In this document: one piece after another, positions 32,180 to 44,949 of the stretch
Position numbering within the stretch: the stretch's first letter is position 1
How the letters are laid out: every line of letters starts with the position of its first letter
Origin: Bemisia tabaci
Taxonomy: Eukaryota; Arthropoda; Insecta; Hemiptera; Aleyrodidae
Assembly: GCF_918797505.1 (NCBI RefSeq)
Contig: NC_092801.1
Coordinates: 11,718,001-11,782,000 of the forward strand
Reading direction: 5' to 3'
Length of the DNA: 64,000 bases
Notes under the pieces: generated by a model
Told to the model about the DNA's origin: nothing
The model's database searches: none
Seen by the model: the letters and a program-made list of their open reading frames with translations, nothing else
Made by a program: the position numbers and the translations under genes

Positions 32180-33485
32180 ATATTTAAAAAAACGGCAAAT
32201 CAAAATAAAACATAAAGGACTGTCAATATACTACGTAAGTCACTTATTTTCGAATTTTTGGTCCCTTCTCCCCTTGTAAGGCACCCGTATGACGGTTTCA
32301 GACCCCCTCCCTCCATAGGTGCCTTACGTAATTTTTGACGGCTTGTTAATTGAAAGAAAATTGGAATATGAGTCAATAGTTTAAACATTTCAAATTTTCG
32401 GATGAAATCTCACCAGGATTGATGGTACACGACGATGTTCTCGGCGTCTACTGTAAGGAAAACATTTGCTATTAAATTTTGAAATAAAGTTCATGAAATG
32501 AGGCTGAATTCTCACCAACGCTGATGCAATTTTTACAAAACTTACACATGATGAAGCTATGTGTGTATGGCTGTCCATCAAAATTGTATTAAATAGATAA
32601 GGATCAGTAAAAACAAGAGGTAGTCCAGATAAAAGCACAATAACCCGCACTGTCTAAAATTTTCAACCAAATTTCAAACCCTGAAAACATAATTAAATAT
32701 TCGTGGGGTAGCATTTGCCTAAGTCAATTACTTAAATGTCGAAAAATTACTTCGGGAAGATTTCAAAATCTACGATAGAGGAATTTTACTGAAATTGTAA
32801 CTGAAACATGAATGCGATCTCTCTTAAGTATACATTTCCTTTGTGGTGTTTTCGACTTTTCTTCACACAGGAAGAGATGACTGTCAATGCATGGAGTTAA
32901 GACATCCGACCGTCACACAGACAACCCATTCGAAAACATCATCGCCACTATTTTTGTAATTCACAAAAACCATTTAAGGAGGCACTTCCTCCCCTAGAGA
33001 ATGCACGAATTAGCTTGACGTCAACCGACCGGGAGGTATGGAAATTAGCAGCATTTCCTCCCATTCTGAGTTACTTCTTGGCTTATTTTCTTTCAATTTG
33101 TCAAGAACCCGCCTACCGATCAGAATAGGAGTGAGACATGAGACAAATCCACGAAACAGGAAGCATATCCGTCCGGCTCGAGACGGCTCCTTGACCTTAG
33201 AGGCGGACCTCTCAATCCGCAATGACTTTTTAATACAATGTTTACGTTGGAGGGTCAGGAATTGCGGAATTAGGGCGGCTTTGTACTCCCTGTTTATGTA
33301 AACATGAGAAAAATGCGGATTATAGCATCCGTGAGGGTTGCCACCGTCGGCGATACCTTTTGGGTGGACAAAGGTTGCCGGGAATGGAGGCAGCTAAACG
33401 GCCAGTGCTGTCAGATTTATAGAATTTGGAATGGTGGATATTAAAGACACAGGATGTGAATGACCATAAACCCTATCTAGGTACT
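32180..33485. other. no gene seen; one hairpin
   Basis: Mostly AT-rich. GTAAGGCACC at about 32276 pairs with GGTGCCTTAC at about 32318 and may be a remnant of a small foldback. A pair of opposing frames at 33010-33300 (70 and 87 codons) is unrecognised. Confidence 0.4.
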
Positions 33486-34070
33486 TTAATCCTTAGATGA
33501 CTAACCGTTTATACCTACACGAATGTCCAACCCGGGCCTGCGAGGCCCGCATTGAGAATGTATGGTTATTTGATAGTTGCGATGCTTTTTTCTATGTTTT
33601 TTGAAAAATTTTATGATTTACATGCTTCGTCTTCTATTATCAAGGTCCCAAATTCTCCTTCCGCCCATACCCCGGACTGGGGAGAGAGGGGGGAGATTTA
33701 GAGGGGGAGGGGGAGGGGGATCAGTTTATGGGTGGAAGGATAATTTGGGACCTTGGAAATAAAAGACGAAGTATATAAAAATCATAAATTTCTTCAAAAA
33801 ACATAGAAAAAAGTATCGCAGTTACCAAATAACCATACATTCTCAATACGGGCCTCGCAGGCCCGGGTTAATCATTCTAGGGGTTGACATGAAAAAAAAT
33901 TGCTGTGCCTTAAAAAAAAATTTTGAAATTTTTTTTCTGGAATTATGTTCTTAAGGGTTTTTGTAGAGGTATTTGTGAAGGACAGACTTCTTGGATAATT
34001 ACAGCTGCCGTGGCGTGAAAAATAAGAAGCCGCCGGGACTCATAGACCCGGTTAGTCATCTAAGGGTTAA
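33486..34070 (+). mobile_element. foldback Q (585 bp)
   Basis: Outer ends TTAATCCTTAGATGACTAAC and GTTAGTCATCTAAGGGTTAA are inverted repeats. An inner foldback (33529-33869) has arms of about 130 bp that start ACCCGGGCCTGCGAGGCCCG. The region between inner and outer right ends is unpaired. No coding capacity. Confidence 0.82.
33672..33719 (+). other. G-tract cluster in the loop of Q (potential G-quadruplex)
   Basis: At least four G-tracts of four to six bases separated by short spacers, including GAGGGGGAGGGGGAGGGGG. It sits in the unpaired loop between the inner arms of Q. The sequence fits a quadruplex pattern; formation is inference. Confidence 0.6.
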
Positions 34071-34110
34071 ATGTTGCATTCTGAAGTCCGAATTCATAGT
34101 CGTACCTTGA

Positions 34111-34236
34111 GCCGCTTCTCGCTTTGGTAAATCTTTACTAAACCATACAGGAAGGCCTGTAAGGTTTACATTGTGCCGTTTCTCGCTTTAGTAAGCCTTT
34201 ATTACCTTACAGGAAGGCCTGTAAGGTTTACATTGC
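34111..34236 (+). repeat. 64-bp tandem duplication
   Basis: Two units, starting at 34111 (GCCGCTTCTCGCTTTGGTAA) and 34175 (GCCGTTTCTCGCTTTAGTAA), both ending in CAGGAAGGCCTGTAAGGTTT. Confidence 0.9.
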
Positions 34237-34250
34237 GACTAAGGGAGGCT

Positions 34251-34694
34251 TAAGGTGATTCGATGGACGCCATATTTTGTGTCAGAACGGTATGCGATAT
34301 ATCGCATCAATTGGTTCCATTTTTCAGCTACTCGTCATTTTTCTCCAATTTTGAGATCGCAATTCTGTTGTCAGGGGACTAAAGCACTAACTTACCAATT
34401 TTAACAAAGAAATTCAACGTAATAAAGGCGTGGTTTTTTTAGAGAGAAAACATCGCATTCGATACTGATATCGAAACTGCACTCGAATGCGATATTTTCT
34501 CTCTAAAAAAACCACGCCTTCATTACGTTGAATTTCTGTATTAAAATTGGTACGCGAGTGCTTTAGTCTCCTGACAACAGAACTGCGATCTCAAAATTGG
34601 AAAGAATGACGAATAGCAGAAAAAATGGAACCAATTGATGCGATATGTCGCATGCCGTTCTAACACAAAATATGGCGTCCATCGAATCACCTTA
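34251..34694 (+). mobile_element. family P long foldback, copy P1 (444 bp)
   Basis: Starts TAAGGTGATTCGATGGACGC and ends with its inverted match. The arms are about 220 bp and nearly complementary; the centre is TCGATACTGATATCGA. P2 at 63103 is related. I recall this as a common Bemisia tabaci repeat. Confidence 0.92.
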
Positions 34695-35064
34695 AAGTCT
34701 CAGCTCCTGCCAGTGTTTTCTCCTCCCTTTCAGTTGGGTCGTTTCCGAACTAAACGATTCAATTTGACAATTCTGCAGGGCGGTGCGAGGACACCCACTG
34801 GAGTGGTGCGGACCCGCGCTTGCCGGCCCGGTGACCCGAAAGAGGTCGGCCGCCGCTGAGCCAATGTTTTCCGGAATGCCACCAATATTGAAAAATATTT
34901 TTCCAAGGATTACACTTAACTTACTAACTTCTAAATACCGGCTCCTGGAGGACACAATAGGTTTACTTCCGCCATGCGTCACTCCAAATTAGGACCCACC
35001 GAACCGCCACGCTGCCAACATTGCCGAGAAAACATAGATTTCTGGAGGGGAAATATTAGTTCGT
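34695..35064. other. no gene seen
   Basis: Mixed-GC spacer; opposing frames of 74-96 codons are unrecognised. Confidence 0.4.
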
Positions 35065-35068
35065 TTTA

Positions 35069-35321
35069 CTGCCGTGCTAAGGAAGAACGCCTAAAGGTGC
35101 TTCAGAGGTTGCCAAGTTTCCTCCGATAAAAACCGAATTTAATGGGAAAATTGTGAAGATTATTTTCCAAAAATTTCAGACAATTTTGAGCGCAATTTAA
35201 TCTAACATATCTGAAAATTTAAAGGAAAAATATGCATGAATGTTGTCAAAAATACATGTCTTGTCAAGGGAAATTTGGCAACTCTCGAATGTTCATACGG
35301 CGTTCTTCCTTAGCACGGCAG
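35069..35321 (+). mobile_element. family A MITE, copy A8, TSD TTTA
   Basis: Full length at 253 bp: starts CTGCCGTGCTAAGGAAGAAC and ends GTTCTTCCTTAGCACGGCAG. Flanks TTTA at 35065-35068 and 35322-35325 are identical. Confidence 0.93.
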
Positions 35322-35412
35322 TTTAGCCATTGGCAGCAGCTCCCGATTTTTGTCGTGTCACCACACACTAGTTTTCTGCTCAAGAAACGCGGCCAACAGC
35401 ATTCAATAACAG

Positions 35413-35689
35413 TGGGCCGATTGATGATATTGATAGGCAAAGTGATAGACAAAGCGATAGACATAGAAGACATTGGTAGTATGGAGCGATTCTATTAGGT
35501 GGAAGGGGTGGCGGACTAAAGGAGAAAATGATGGACTAACCATGAGGTCTGTCTAGGGTTGTCGATAGTTTGTCTATTACCGATCTCCTTTGTCAATTGC
35601 AACCACCCTTTTCCACCAAGAGGATCCCTCCATGACCCTTTTCTTCTTCTCTGTCTATCGCTTTGTCTATCAATTTCAAAAATCGGCCC
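35413..35689 (+). mobile_element. family D MITE, copy D2
   Basis: Ends GGGCCGATTGATGATATTGA and TCAATTTCAAAAATCGGCCC are inverted repeats. ATAGACAAAGCGATAGACA inside pairs with TGTCTATCGCTTTGTCTAT. Confidence 0.87.
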
Positions 35690-35844
35690 TTAGCTCAGTT
35701 TACTTCTATAGATTGATCGACTTGAGTATTTTCTACCCAAGGCTTCCTATAGCATGGAATGAAACCAAAAGATCATATATTTTATGGGACGTTTCGGGAA
35801 AATACATCTGTGCAGGGACTTTGAACTCCTAACATTTTGTTACA

Positions 35845-36135
35845 TGGAGACGCATGAGGAATTGAAAAACGAAGAAAAAGAGAGAGAAGACGATCTGAAG
35901 AAGAATGAAAATAGGATGGAAAAAAGAGTAAAAATGAGAAGAAAAAGAATAAGGAGAAAAAACCTTTAGAAAAATAAATTTCTTTCATACCTCTTCTTTT
36001 TCATCTCCTTTCTTAAATTATTTCTACTTTTCCTCCTAGCTTTCCTCTTCCTTCTGCCTCTTCTTCCTCTTCTTCTTTCTCATTTTTTCTTCCTCTCCTT
36101 CCTTTTTTCTCCTTCTTCTACCTCTACTTCTGCCT
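35845..36135 (+). repeat. purine tract followed by a pyrimidine tract
   Basis: 35845-35970 is AG-rich, with GAAGAAAAAGA words; 35990-36135 is CT-rich. The two blocks could pair loosely as an inverted repeat. Translations are Lys/Glu or Ser/Phe runs. Confidence 0.7.
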
Positions 36136-38360
36136 TGTGCAAGGGCTTTTCATAAGCGCCCTCACATATTAGGAGATCCGAGTCTATTAGATGGAGGTTC
36201 AAGATTTATTTAGAATTTTAGTTTTGGCCAGGTTTTGATGTCAAACACCGCAGTGAGCGCCGGTTGAGGGTTGCATCTGAAGAGATCTTGGAGATTCTCA
36301 AAGTTCTTTGCTCAACCGACCGCGAAAATGGGTGGAATTGGTTTAGTCAGAAATTGAATTTCACACCCCAGCTGGCAAGATGGGGCTGTTTGGATTGACG
36401 AGGGGGGTTTAGCATGCTTCGTTGGCGCTTTTGATGAGCTTACCTCATACCTGGTTTCCAATCCTTTAAGGCAAATGAGAAGACGCAGTCAAGAGTGGCG
36501 CGCCTTGGCTATAATTAATAAGTTAGTGGTGTTATATTAAAACGACCATAATCCAAAAACCCGAATTGTTGGTAAAATCTCGAAGTATGTTTTCTCCCGC
36601 TGTCCTTGGATAAATTCTGCAAAATTTCTTTTGTGTATTTTAAAAATCTTTCTGAAAGGTATTTAAGCAAATTCTCCTTTTTCTGGTTCGAGTTTGGGTT
36701 AAAACTGTAAAAAGTTTAACTCTAAATAAACCTATAAAAAGTTTTGCCTACCAGTTAAAATTAGAGGTGATATTTGCCGCTTGATGGACATTTTTCCCTC
36801 CCACACAACGAATGGCTGTAATTATTACCGTAGTATCATCCATAACAACTTCCTCGGTTATGGAAGCTTTCAAGCAATGTGAAATCACGTTGTTAATATT
36901 CATTAAATGCAAGGATTTTCTAAATAGAAAAAAATAAACTTTTTGCACGCTGCCAAATAGAAGTTCCTTTATTTTTCAAGTTATTTTGTGCTACTCATAT
37001 TTCATATTTCACGGGGGAAAAATTTAAAACAAAATCAACTACTATTACTATCTGAATGCCAATATTATTTGTATTTTCCCTCCGTAAGTATCGGATTTTT
37101 TGAAGACTTTGCCGTGGCCATTATTAGTCTGTCATCTCTCATTCCATTTCATATATCACAAGAATAAACGTTTAAGCTCATTTTTCAGAAATTCACCGAA
37201 GTAATTATTATTATGATGCATTAGTCAGAATTATTAATTGCAATCGGAAACAATTATGGCTTATCTGTATACTCCAAACGTTTGCAAACGGATTGCTATC
37301 ATTCCCGCGAAATTGAAATAAATTGAGAGTGATTAAGTTAGAATATCACTACTTACAAAGTAAGTACAATGCAATCAACTCTGGCGAGTGCTGTACGTTA
37401 TCTTGATCACGTTTCCTCATTCATTTGCTCGTTTTCTCACGTATTAGAGTTAATTGGGCCAATGCTTTTACTGAATGATGAATTGTGAGGAAGAAAATAA
37501 TTCGTTGATTCGCATGAGGACGATAAGCCACACTCGTGATATAATAGACGCATTTAGTGGTGACGTCATGGAATGACACTGTCATCTGGATAACTCGAAA
37601 GTCAAAACGTGCCCCAACAAACAAACATAAACTCCAAATTAACAATTAACGAAAGAATGCTAAAACTAGCCTGAAACCAACTAATTAATCCATGGGGCTT
37701 TAAAATTATGAAATTTTACCAAAATGTTTCAGATCTTATTCACAAGAATTGACTGTGTGATAAACTCGTAACATTATACATACGTCATGAAGGGAATCCC
37801 CCTACTTTCCTGCCTATATTCCGCAGATTCCTCTATGTTTAGTTGTTGGAGCACGTTTTGATTTTCGAGATATTGAAATTATATCGAGATGTGACGTCAT
37901 ATACTGAATACGTCTACGATTAAATATTTGTGTCATAGACTTGTTAATTCAGACGAAGGAATTTCGTATGTAATTAACTTAAGAGCATCCCAATCATATG
38001 CTTAGCTACCAAAATTTTGCGGGGGAGAGGGGTGTGGGCCCATTTACCATTCACGAGGATCTCTTGGTATTGAATGGCTATACCTACATACGATCACAAC
38101 TTGTCGGGGAGGGAGCCCTCTTGTGATTCCTTCCCCAAAAAGTGCCAACTCCCTATTCGTCTGGTTCAGTTGGTCATTATAGCCATTGTGAAAAACATTT
38201 CCTTGACCAACATTTTTAATGATTCAATAATTATACAGGAAAGGTCGGAGACTTAAACGCAGCTTTAGAAAAGTAAACCATTTTATTACGTGTAGAAACC
38301 CCATTCTTACGGTCCAGTTTGTCATGAAAGCCGTTTTTTTACGCTTTCCAAGCAGAGGGA
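36136..38360. other. no gene seen, AT-rich unique-looking DNA
   Basis: About 2.2 kb without repeat ends, microsatellites or coding signal. One of the longest quiet stretches of the window; intron or intergenic cannot be told apart. Confidence 0.45.
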
Positions 38361-38364
38361 AATA

Positions 38365-38617
38365 CTCCCGTGCTAAGGAAGAACGCCGTATGGGCCTTCA
38401 GGCGTTGCCGAATTTCCTTTAATAAAACATCATTTTTCTGGTAAACTTATGAATATTTTCCTTCCAATTTTTTAGATAATTTTCTTTGCAATTTAACATA
38501 GAGTTCCTGAAAATGTCAAGGGAAAATATTTATAACTTTTCTTATAAATAAACATTTTATTGAAGGAAATTTGGAAACTCTCGAATGTTCATACGGTGTT
38601 CTTCCTTAGCACGGCAG
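38365..38617 (+). mobile_element. family A MITE, copy A9, TSD AATA
   Basis: 253 bp: starts CTCCCGTGCTAAGGAAGAAC, ends TTCTTCCTTAGCACGGCAG. Flanks AATA at 38361-38364 and 38618-38621 are identical. Confidence 0.92.
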
Positions 38618-38917
38618 AATAGACGCCCATACTCTACTACCGAAGTGTAATACCACGAATCTTCATTGCGTTGTTTCTTATTTTTTCTAGGAAAAACAAG
38701 CCAACTTTGCAGCTTGAACTCCCTACAAAATATTCTGTTATATTAGAAGAAAATGCAAGGATGTCTTCAAGAAATTAGAACTCTCAACTTTTAATTGACT
38801 TTTTCTTAGGTTAACGATGGTAAGTTATCATAATTGTAAGAGATTTGCCACATTTTGAAATTTTGTTGCCCTGTAGCCAATTTTTCTTCTTTCCAACACC
38901 TCTTTTAATCGCTCTCA

Positions 38918-39144
38918 CACTGAGAAAAAGCCATGGCTCATAAATCAATTAGTGGTTCATATGGAACACCAATAATAGTAGTAAAAGCAACTAATAATAC
39001 TAGCACATACACCTCAGTGATGGTCGAGATACCATAGTATGGTTCACAGACCGAGAATCATTAGTTTATTTACGATTATTAGTGGTGTTCCACATGAGCC
39101 ACTAATTGGTTTATAAAACCATAGATTTTTCTCCCTGCACGGTG
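38918..39144 (+). mobile_element. G-type foldback G9, decayed right end
   Basis: Starts CACTGAGAAAAAGCCATGG. The arms pair through AATTAGTGGTTCATATGGAA and its complement, and through a TAATAATACTA core. The right terminus is not clearly conserved. Confidence 0.6.
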
Positions 39145-40013
39145 AGGCTAAAATATCGATTCTGATGTTGAATTGGATGTACTTCTGCCAAACAGAACTA
39201 TCTGCATGGTAACGTGAGCCCTGTTATGCATATATTCTTATGGGTCTTAGGGCTCATACCTTGATGCACATAGTTCCATTTGGCAGATATAGTCCAATTA
39301 TGGCTTTTCCCATAGTGTGATCTTTCCAAAAATTGTGAAGCAATATTTTTCCCATGGAATTGAATTGATCCAAATAATATTGTTTTCCCATTCATGATTT
39401 GAAAAATATTACTTTATTATAGGTAGACGATTCGAATGTCGAAAATCCAGAGTTTTATGATGCGCCTTGAACATAAAACGCTTTTACCGGGGTGGCCCCA
39501 ACAGCTATCTGATCCCGGCCACAAAAAGATCATATTTGTCCGTGCCATACACCACAATCAATCCTCATATTTACTCAATCCAAGGGTTTAAAAATAATTT
39601 AAGGAGTTGATAGGGCCGAAGATTTTGATTCGATTACCGGGAGGCTTTTCATCCCTCACGGATCACGTGTTTCTGAGGTGACAATATCCCCGGAGCATTG
39701 TTCGCGGCCTGCCGGGCCATTATCCCCGCGGGTCAAAACAAGCCGTTCGAAAAGCACTACTTAGAATATCACACGGGGAGAAAAAAATGGAAAATGAAAT
39801 ATCGGAACGTGAAAGGTGGCGTGATCCTATCGGGGCGAGAGATCAAAATCGCGACAATCACCCCCAAAGGTTAACGATTTTCGGTGGTGGTTTGGAGGTT
39901 TCGAAGCAGCGGGCCCACCCAGCGAGAAAATTCGACGCACAATCCAATAACAATAAGCCGGGCTAATCTCATATTAGACGCCGGGTCTTGGAAAGTGATC
40001 CGCCCCCGCCTGC
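39145..40013. other. no gene seen; GC-richer stretch from 39600
   Basis: 39600-40010 is mixed-GC, low in repeats, with TAATCTCATATTA at 39964. Similar TAATCTCATATTA wording occurs at 10312-10324. No coding sense recognised. Confidence 0.35.
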
Positions 40014-40161
40014 CAGCGTGAATAATCGATTTTCGATATTTCCTCATTTGAAGCTATGGTAAAGAATCGATTACTAGGGTTTTCATTGCGAACACCTTGT
40101 CATCGATACTTTTTCATAGGTTTAAATGGTAGATCAATCGATACGTCGCAATGCACGCCGG
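40014..40161 (+). mobile_element. family B MITE, end-truncated copy B6
   Basis: Starts CAGCGTGAATAATCGATTTT, lacking part of the usual terminal repeat, and ends near GCAATGCACGCCG. The interior shows AAGAATCGATTAC, GCGAACACC and CATAGGTTTAAATGG. Flanks CCGCCTGC / CCGCCCAC match at six of eight, only weak evidence of a duplication. Confidence 0.75.
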
Positions 40162-40169
40162 CCGCCCAC

Positions 40170-41700
40170 GTCCCCTCGCGTGGCTATTTTTCACGGGAAC
40201 GTAAACATTAGGACTGCTATAATACGGGGATTTGTTGCGGCTTTTGAGTGGCCGATCCAATGGTCCCAATAGCGTGGCTAAATATTATTTCAGAGCCCGC
40301 TTAAGCTGGTCATACTGAGAGGATTTTGCGGGTACCGGATTCCTCGTGGATTTCGCTCTTGCAATATTTCGATGGCTGAAGAGCAAAACCACGTATCTCC
40401 GTTTGAGACGTTGCAGACTTCCTGCCATGCTTTATTTTTACCTCGGAAAACTAATTCCTTAAAAAGTTCCTAGATTTTTCTTCTCACTGAAAATTTTTTT
40501 TATTGCGATATCATTTTGACAATTGAGGTGTCGTTTCTTGTCGACAATTTTGTTTTCTTTCTTTTTTTACTTTTTTCTAAAGTGAAATCCGTGCTGATTC
40601 AGTTTTTTTGAGTGAAAAAAGCGTCGTTTTGTTAATGTTAGCTCGCCTCTCTAACTAGGGCATTTTCAAGCTCTGTGACTCAAGAAACGCGATCCATCAT
40701 GGGTTACGACACCTAATTTGACTTCGATTATTTTCCGGAAGCAGTCACGAAGAAGGTAACGAGTTCAAATGAATCGTGAATGACCACCATTCTCATATCA
40801 CGCTGAAACAATTCGCTCTTGGACCTGTAATTTGACTGAATCAAGTGGGGGATACCCGGGTACATTCGCAGTTCAAAGAAAAGAAAAAAGGGAAAAAATG
40901 AGCAAAAAGATGCAAAAACACGTATAAGCACGTTGAAAATCTATGGCACTTAAGTGATTCTCTGAGCGCCTGATGTTGGTAGATCTCCTTCTGTAAATGA
41001 CGACCAATTTGGCTGATTCGGCCTCGCTAAATCGACGTCAGTGGTGAGAGTTTGATGTGAATTCGCGTTAGAAGCCTCGTGAAAGTTTGAATCTTGCCCA
41101 TTATTTCACCGTGCCTCCTCTTTTCTCTTTTGTCTTATCATTAGAGGGGGAAAAAGAGGGGAAGTACCGAGGAGCTATTGCTCATTTGAAATTATCTATT
41201 GGATCGCACATTTTTCGCACAGCACGTCTGCCAGCTCCATGAGTATAATTCTTTCGATGATTTTTCAGTAAGCCGTCATTACGGCTAAAGTTGAAAACCC
41301 CGTATTTCGATTGGGGTGTTTCAGAGACTCCGCTGTTATGTTATTTTTCAAAGATAAAAGAATTGACTGCTCTTCTCAATTTTTACAAAATGCTCGATAA
41401 AAAGAACGAAAGCTGTGAAAAAAATTAAAAAATATTTTAGAATGGATTAGATTAGATAGAATAATAATTAATTTTAAAATTAAACTAACCATCCTGGACA
41501 TCCATAGGCATCCGGTAGCATTTATCATAATTTTGGTGAATGCGGTTAGAGTTACAGCTCTCGCTAGCCGAGTCTTTTGGTTATTACAATATTTATTTAT
41601 CACTGTCGCTCAAACCATACTATTTTTTAGTGTAAGTTCGTTTTTGTCTTGCGTGGTGGACCTAAAAGAAAATTAATAAAATAACAAATAGTTGTCTGAC
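40170..41700. other. no gene seen
   Basis: AT-rich unique-looking DNA without supported features. Confidence 0.4.
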
Positions 41701-42192
41701 AATGGAGATGTTGCATGTGTGAGGGATTTTCTTATGTAAAAGTTCGCGAGAAACACGATGGTGCCACTGGTTTTCTCTGAAATCAACTCCCAAGCTCAAA
41801 ACAAAACTCTCAAGTTGGGGTCAAAATGGAGGGGATATCCCACCTTACCCTGAGAGTCCACCTCTACATCGAGACAAACTCTTCATGCAAAGATAGGGAG
41901 CAAATACATTAGCAGGGTTGCCGTGTTTTCAGTTTTGGAGTCCCCAAATGAAGTGGCAGCCCTGTTGATGTATTTACTCCCTAGCTTTGCATGGAAAGTT
42001 CGTTTTGATGTAGAGGTGGACTCTCAGGGTTGGGTGGGATATCCCCTCCATTTTGGCCTCACTTTGAGAGCTTTTTTTGAGCTTGGGAGATGATTTCAGA
42101 GAAAACCAGTGGCACCATCGTGTTTCTCGCAAAATTTTACATAAGAAACAACAGTCAAATCGCAAATCCCTCACACATCCAACATCTCCATT
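41701..42192 (+). mobile_element. family J long foldback, copy J2 (492 bp)
   Basis: Same ends and arms as J1, with a short extra insert near the loop (41940-41965, AGTGGCAGCCCTG). No coding capacity. Confidence 0.9.
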
Positions 42193-42681
42193 AATACATA
42201 TTTTTACCACTGCTCTCGATAATCATGGAGACTACTGCCTACAACCGTTACTTGTGCTTTGATTTTCTCCACGCTGAGCGCGTACAGTTGCAGCCTCTGG
42301 CGCTGTCTCTCACAGTGGCTGCTTGATTTGGACCCGTCCATCAAAATCTCCGAAAATCCTTGTTATTAAAAACAGATCAAATTATGATAATATTGTGGGA
42401 GTGAGATTTAAAATTACTGAAATCCTGAGGAGATGGGACGGAATGTTTTGAGGCATAGCTTAATAAAACTTAAATGCAATAGGAATAGGCGCTGCGTTAA
42501 GATGAGGAAAGAGGGTTGCTCGCGACTGATTTGAAAAGCAGTCAAGTAAAATTAGAGAGCTCCGTTGTCAAATTTTACTGAAAACGGGGTATTTTTAGCC
42601 GTCTCTTAAACAGTCCTTGATTTTTTTAAGAAAGCCGCATACGGTTAACATTATGATAAAGGGAGGTTTAAGGAGCTCCTT

Positions 42682-42717
<36 letters not shown>

Positions 42718-44949
42718 GAGTCACCTGTAAAATTCCTTTGAACATCCTGAAAATAGTTTCTTACAAGGAATTGCGTAGATAAGTCTTACATAAATTAAAA
42801 TACCAGAGAAAAAAATTTGCCGACCTTTAAAAAAACCTGCACTGATGATATAACCTCTGAAGTAGATGATGTAGCTGCAGATCATAGATGCGGTTTCGGT
42901 GATAAAATTTTCCAAGTTTCACACTTTTTCGCATTGACATATGCCTGTTTGTGTGAGAAAAATGTAACATTTGCATTTGTGGGGTTATGTTTGATGGTAT
43001 AAATCAAAGAAAGAATGAATATATATTTGCAAAAAAAGAGATCGACAGTTAAAATTTTGAGGGCCTTTTATTTTGAATAAAATTATCTATAACAAGAAAA
43101 TCTCATAAATCCATTGCTGTAACTTTCCGTTTATTGGTCACACGATGCTCCACCCTGAACAGAAAGGGTTTTATACACATCTTTAGATTACTTTCATCAT
43201 TTCATAGTTTTTAACTCAAACTTTTTGATTGCAATAAATTGTTGATTAAATCAATTCTTGGCAATTTGGCACCGGCGGAAGGAAGATTGAGGGGTTCACG
43301 AGGCTAGTCCAGATTGGATGAGAGTCGAGGCTACCTAATAGTAAGAACAATTAATATCAAAAAGTCATCTAATTAATGTCAAAATAGTCGACACCTACCC
43401 AAGGCACGGCCGCCGGATAAGTTAGCATCTCCAGAGAGGAAAATTAAGCATTAATATTAGCCCCGACGAGCCAGCAAAACGTTTAAAAGAAATTAAAAAT
43501 ATACAGGGGGAGGGGGGTCCGTGCCGAAGATCATCGAGTCGATGCACTGTTGCCAATTTGTGAAAGATATGACTCATAATCGAATGAATCGCACGAAGAT
43601 ACCTCTGCAGGTTAAGGGATCGTTTGTAGTTGAAAAAGTTGGGGGAATGATTTTTTCTCTCCTTTTCTCTTTGATTTTGTCATTATTTTACTTCATCGTT
43701 GTGTGATGTTGAATTAAAAGCAAGTCTTAGGCACCGGCATATCAAATAGGGATTATATAAATTTTCACGATGCCTTGATTAAAATTCCGATTTTGTCAAA
43801 TATATTCATTAATAGTCTCACTGAGAAAAAAAATTACAAAATTGATGGAGCTAACCATTCTATAGTAAATGGGTCACTACTAATTTTTAAAGTGCTACAA
43901 ATGTTGCTTTCGCGAAATTTTTTTGTAATCCACACCATTTCTTCATCTACAAATATAGAGGTTTGGTCGTTTTTTACCACTCTATGTAAATTATGGCATT
44001 TTTGCTTTGATTTTTCGTTCGGAAAAGCGTGAATGCGAAACTGCTATCCTATCATCAGCATTAAAGCTAAATGTTTTGCGTTTTTTCTCTAAAAACATAG
44101 TAATCTTAAAGTTAAAAATAAATGAATTAGTAGATAAATTAATAAAAAATTGATTAAAAAATGAACAAAACTAACAAAAAATCAGCAGCCTTTGTTTACT
44201 CAAAAGGGTTTTTTTTTTACCTTTAGACGGACTGACATGTCGATGGCTAACAAACAATACGGCCGATCTGCAAACTGACAATTTTGCAGAATGAAGAGAA
44301 ATCTTCGCCATTTTTGTAATTTTAAGCTCAGATTAGCAATTTTTTCATACATTACAGCGTCCATACAGCGCTACTCTCCAGCATTGCAAAATAACTAAAA
44401 TCATCAGATTGCGTATTTTATAATGCAGAATGCGGCAAAGTCGCTGACTCATTTTTGCAAAAATCATCAGTTAAGCGGTTCTGTTCGTTAGCTCTCGAGA
44501 TTGAATCGTCTGGTAAATAGTATGGAATCACCCACAACTTTCACCTTTTGAACAAATTTTATTTTTATCAATTACCTTTCTCAATAGCGAGGGAACCCTG
44601 ATACAAAAGTAACAAAGGGTAAATAAAATTTGCTCAATAGGCGATAGGCGCACACATCGATTGTCCTCGGAGAGAAGTTGGGCATCGCGGTATAAACGAT
44701 TTGTAATTAATAGCGGTCAAGTGGAGTAATATATTGACCAAGTTACGACCTCAGGTTCACCGATCTCCGAGCAGAGTTTACCTGCGCCCCTTACCGAGTT
44801 GCCAAGTGGCCCTACGCATCCTTTAGGTCGATTTTAGGGCTGGGCCTCTAGGATAAAATATTCATGTCTATTGAAGTAAAAATTAGTAGTTTTATGAATA
44901 TTACAAAAAAATTTTAAAATTTTAGTACGTAACTTTGAGATGAAAACCG
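42193..44949. other. no gene seen, AT-rich; contains a 30-A run
   Basis: About 2.7 kb of quiet AT-rich DNA. The only clear structure is the A-run at 42685-42714. Small frames of 60-85 codons are unrecognised. Confidence 0.45.
42685..42714 (+). repeat. 30-A homopolymer
   Basis: Uninterrupted A30. Upstream sequence has no AATAAA within 40 bases, so a retroposed tail is not supported. Confidence 0.95.

Noticed and set aside
42685..42714. A30 run as a retroposed poly-A tail
   Set aside because: No AATAAA-type signal just upstream and no target duplication seen; kept as a homopolymer only.
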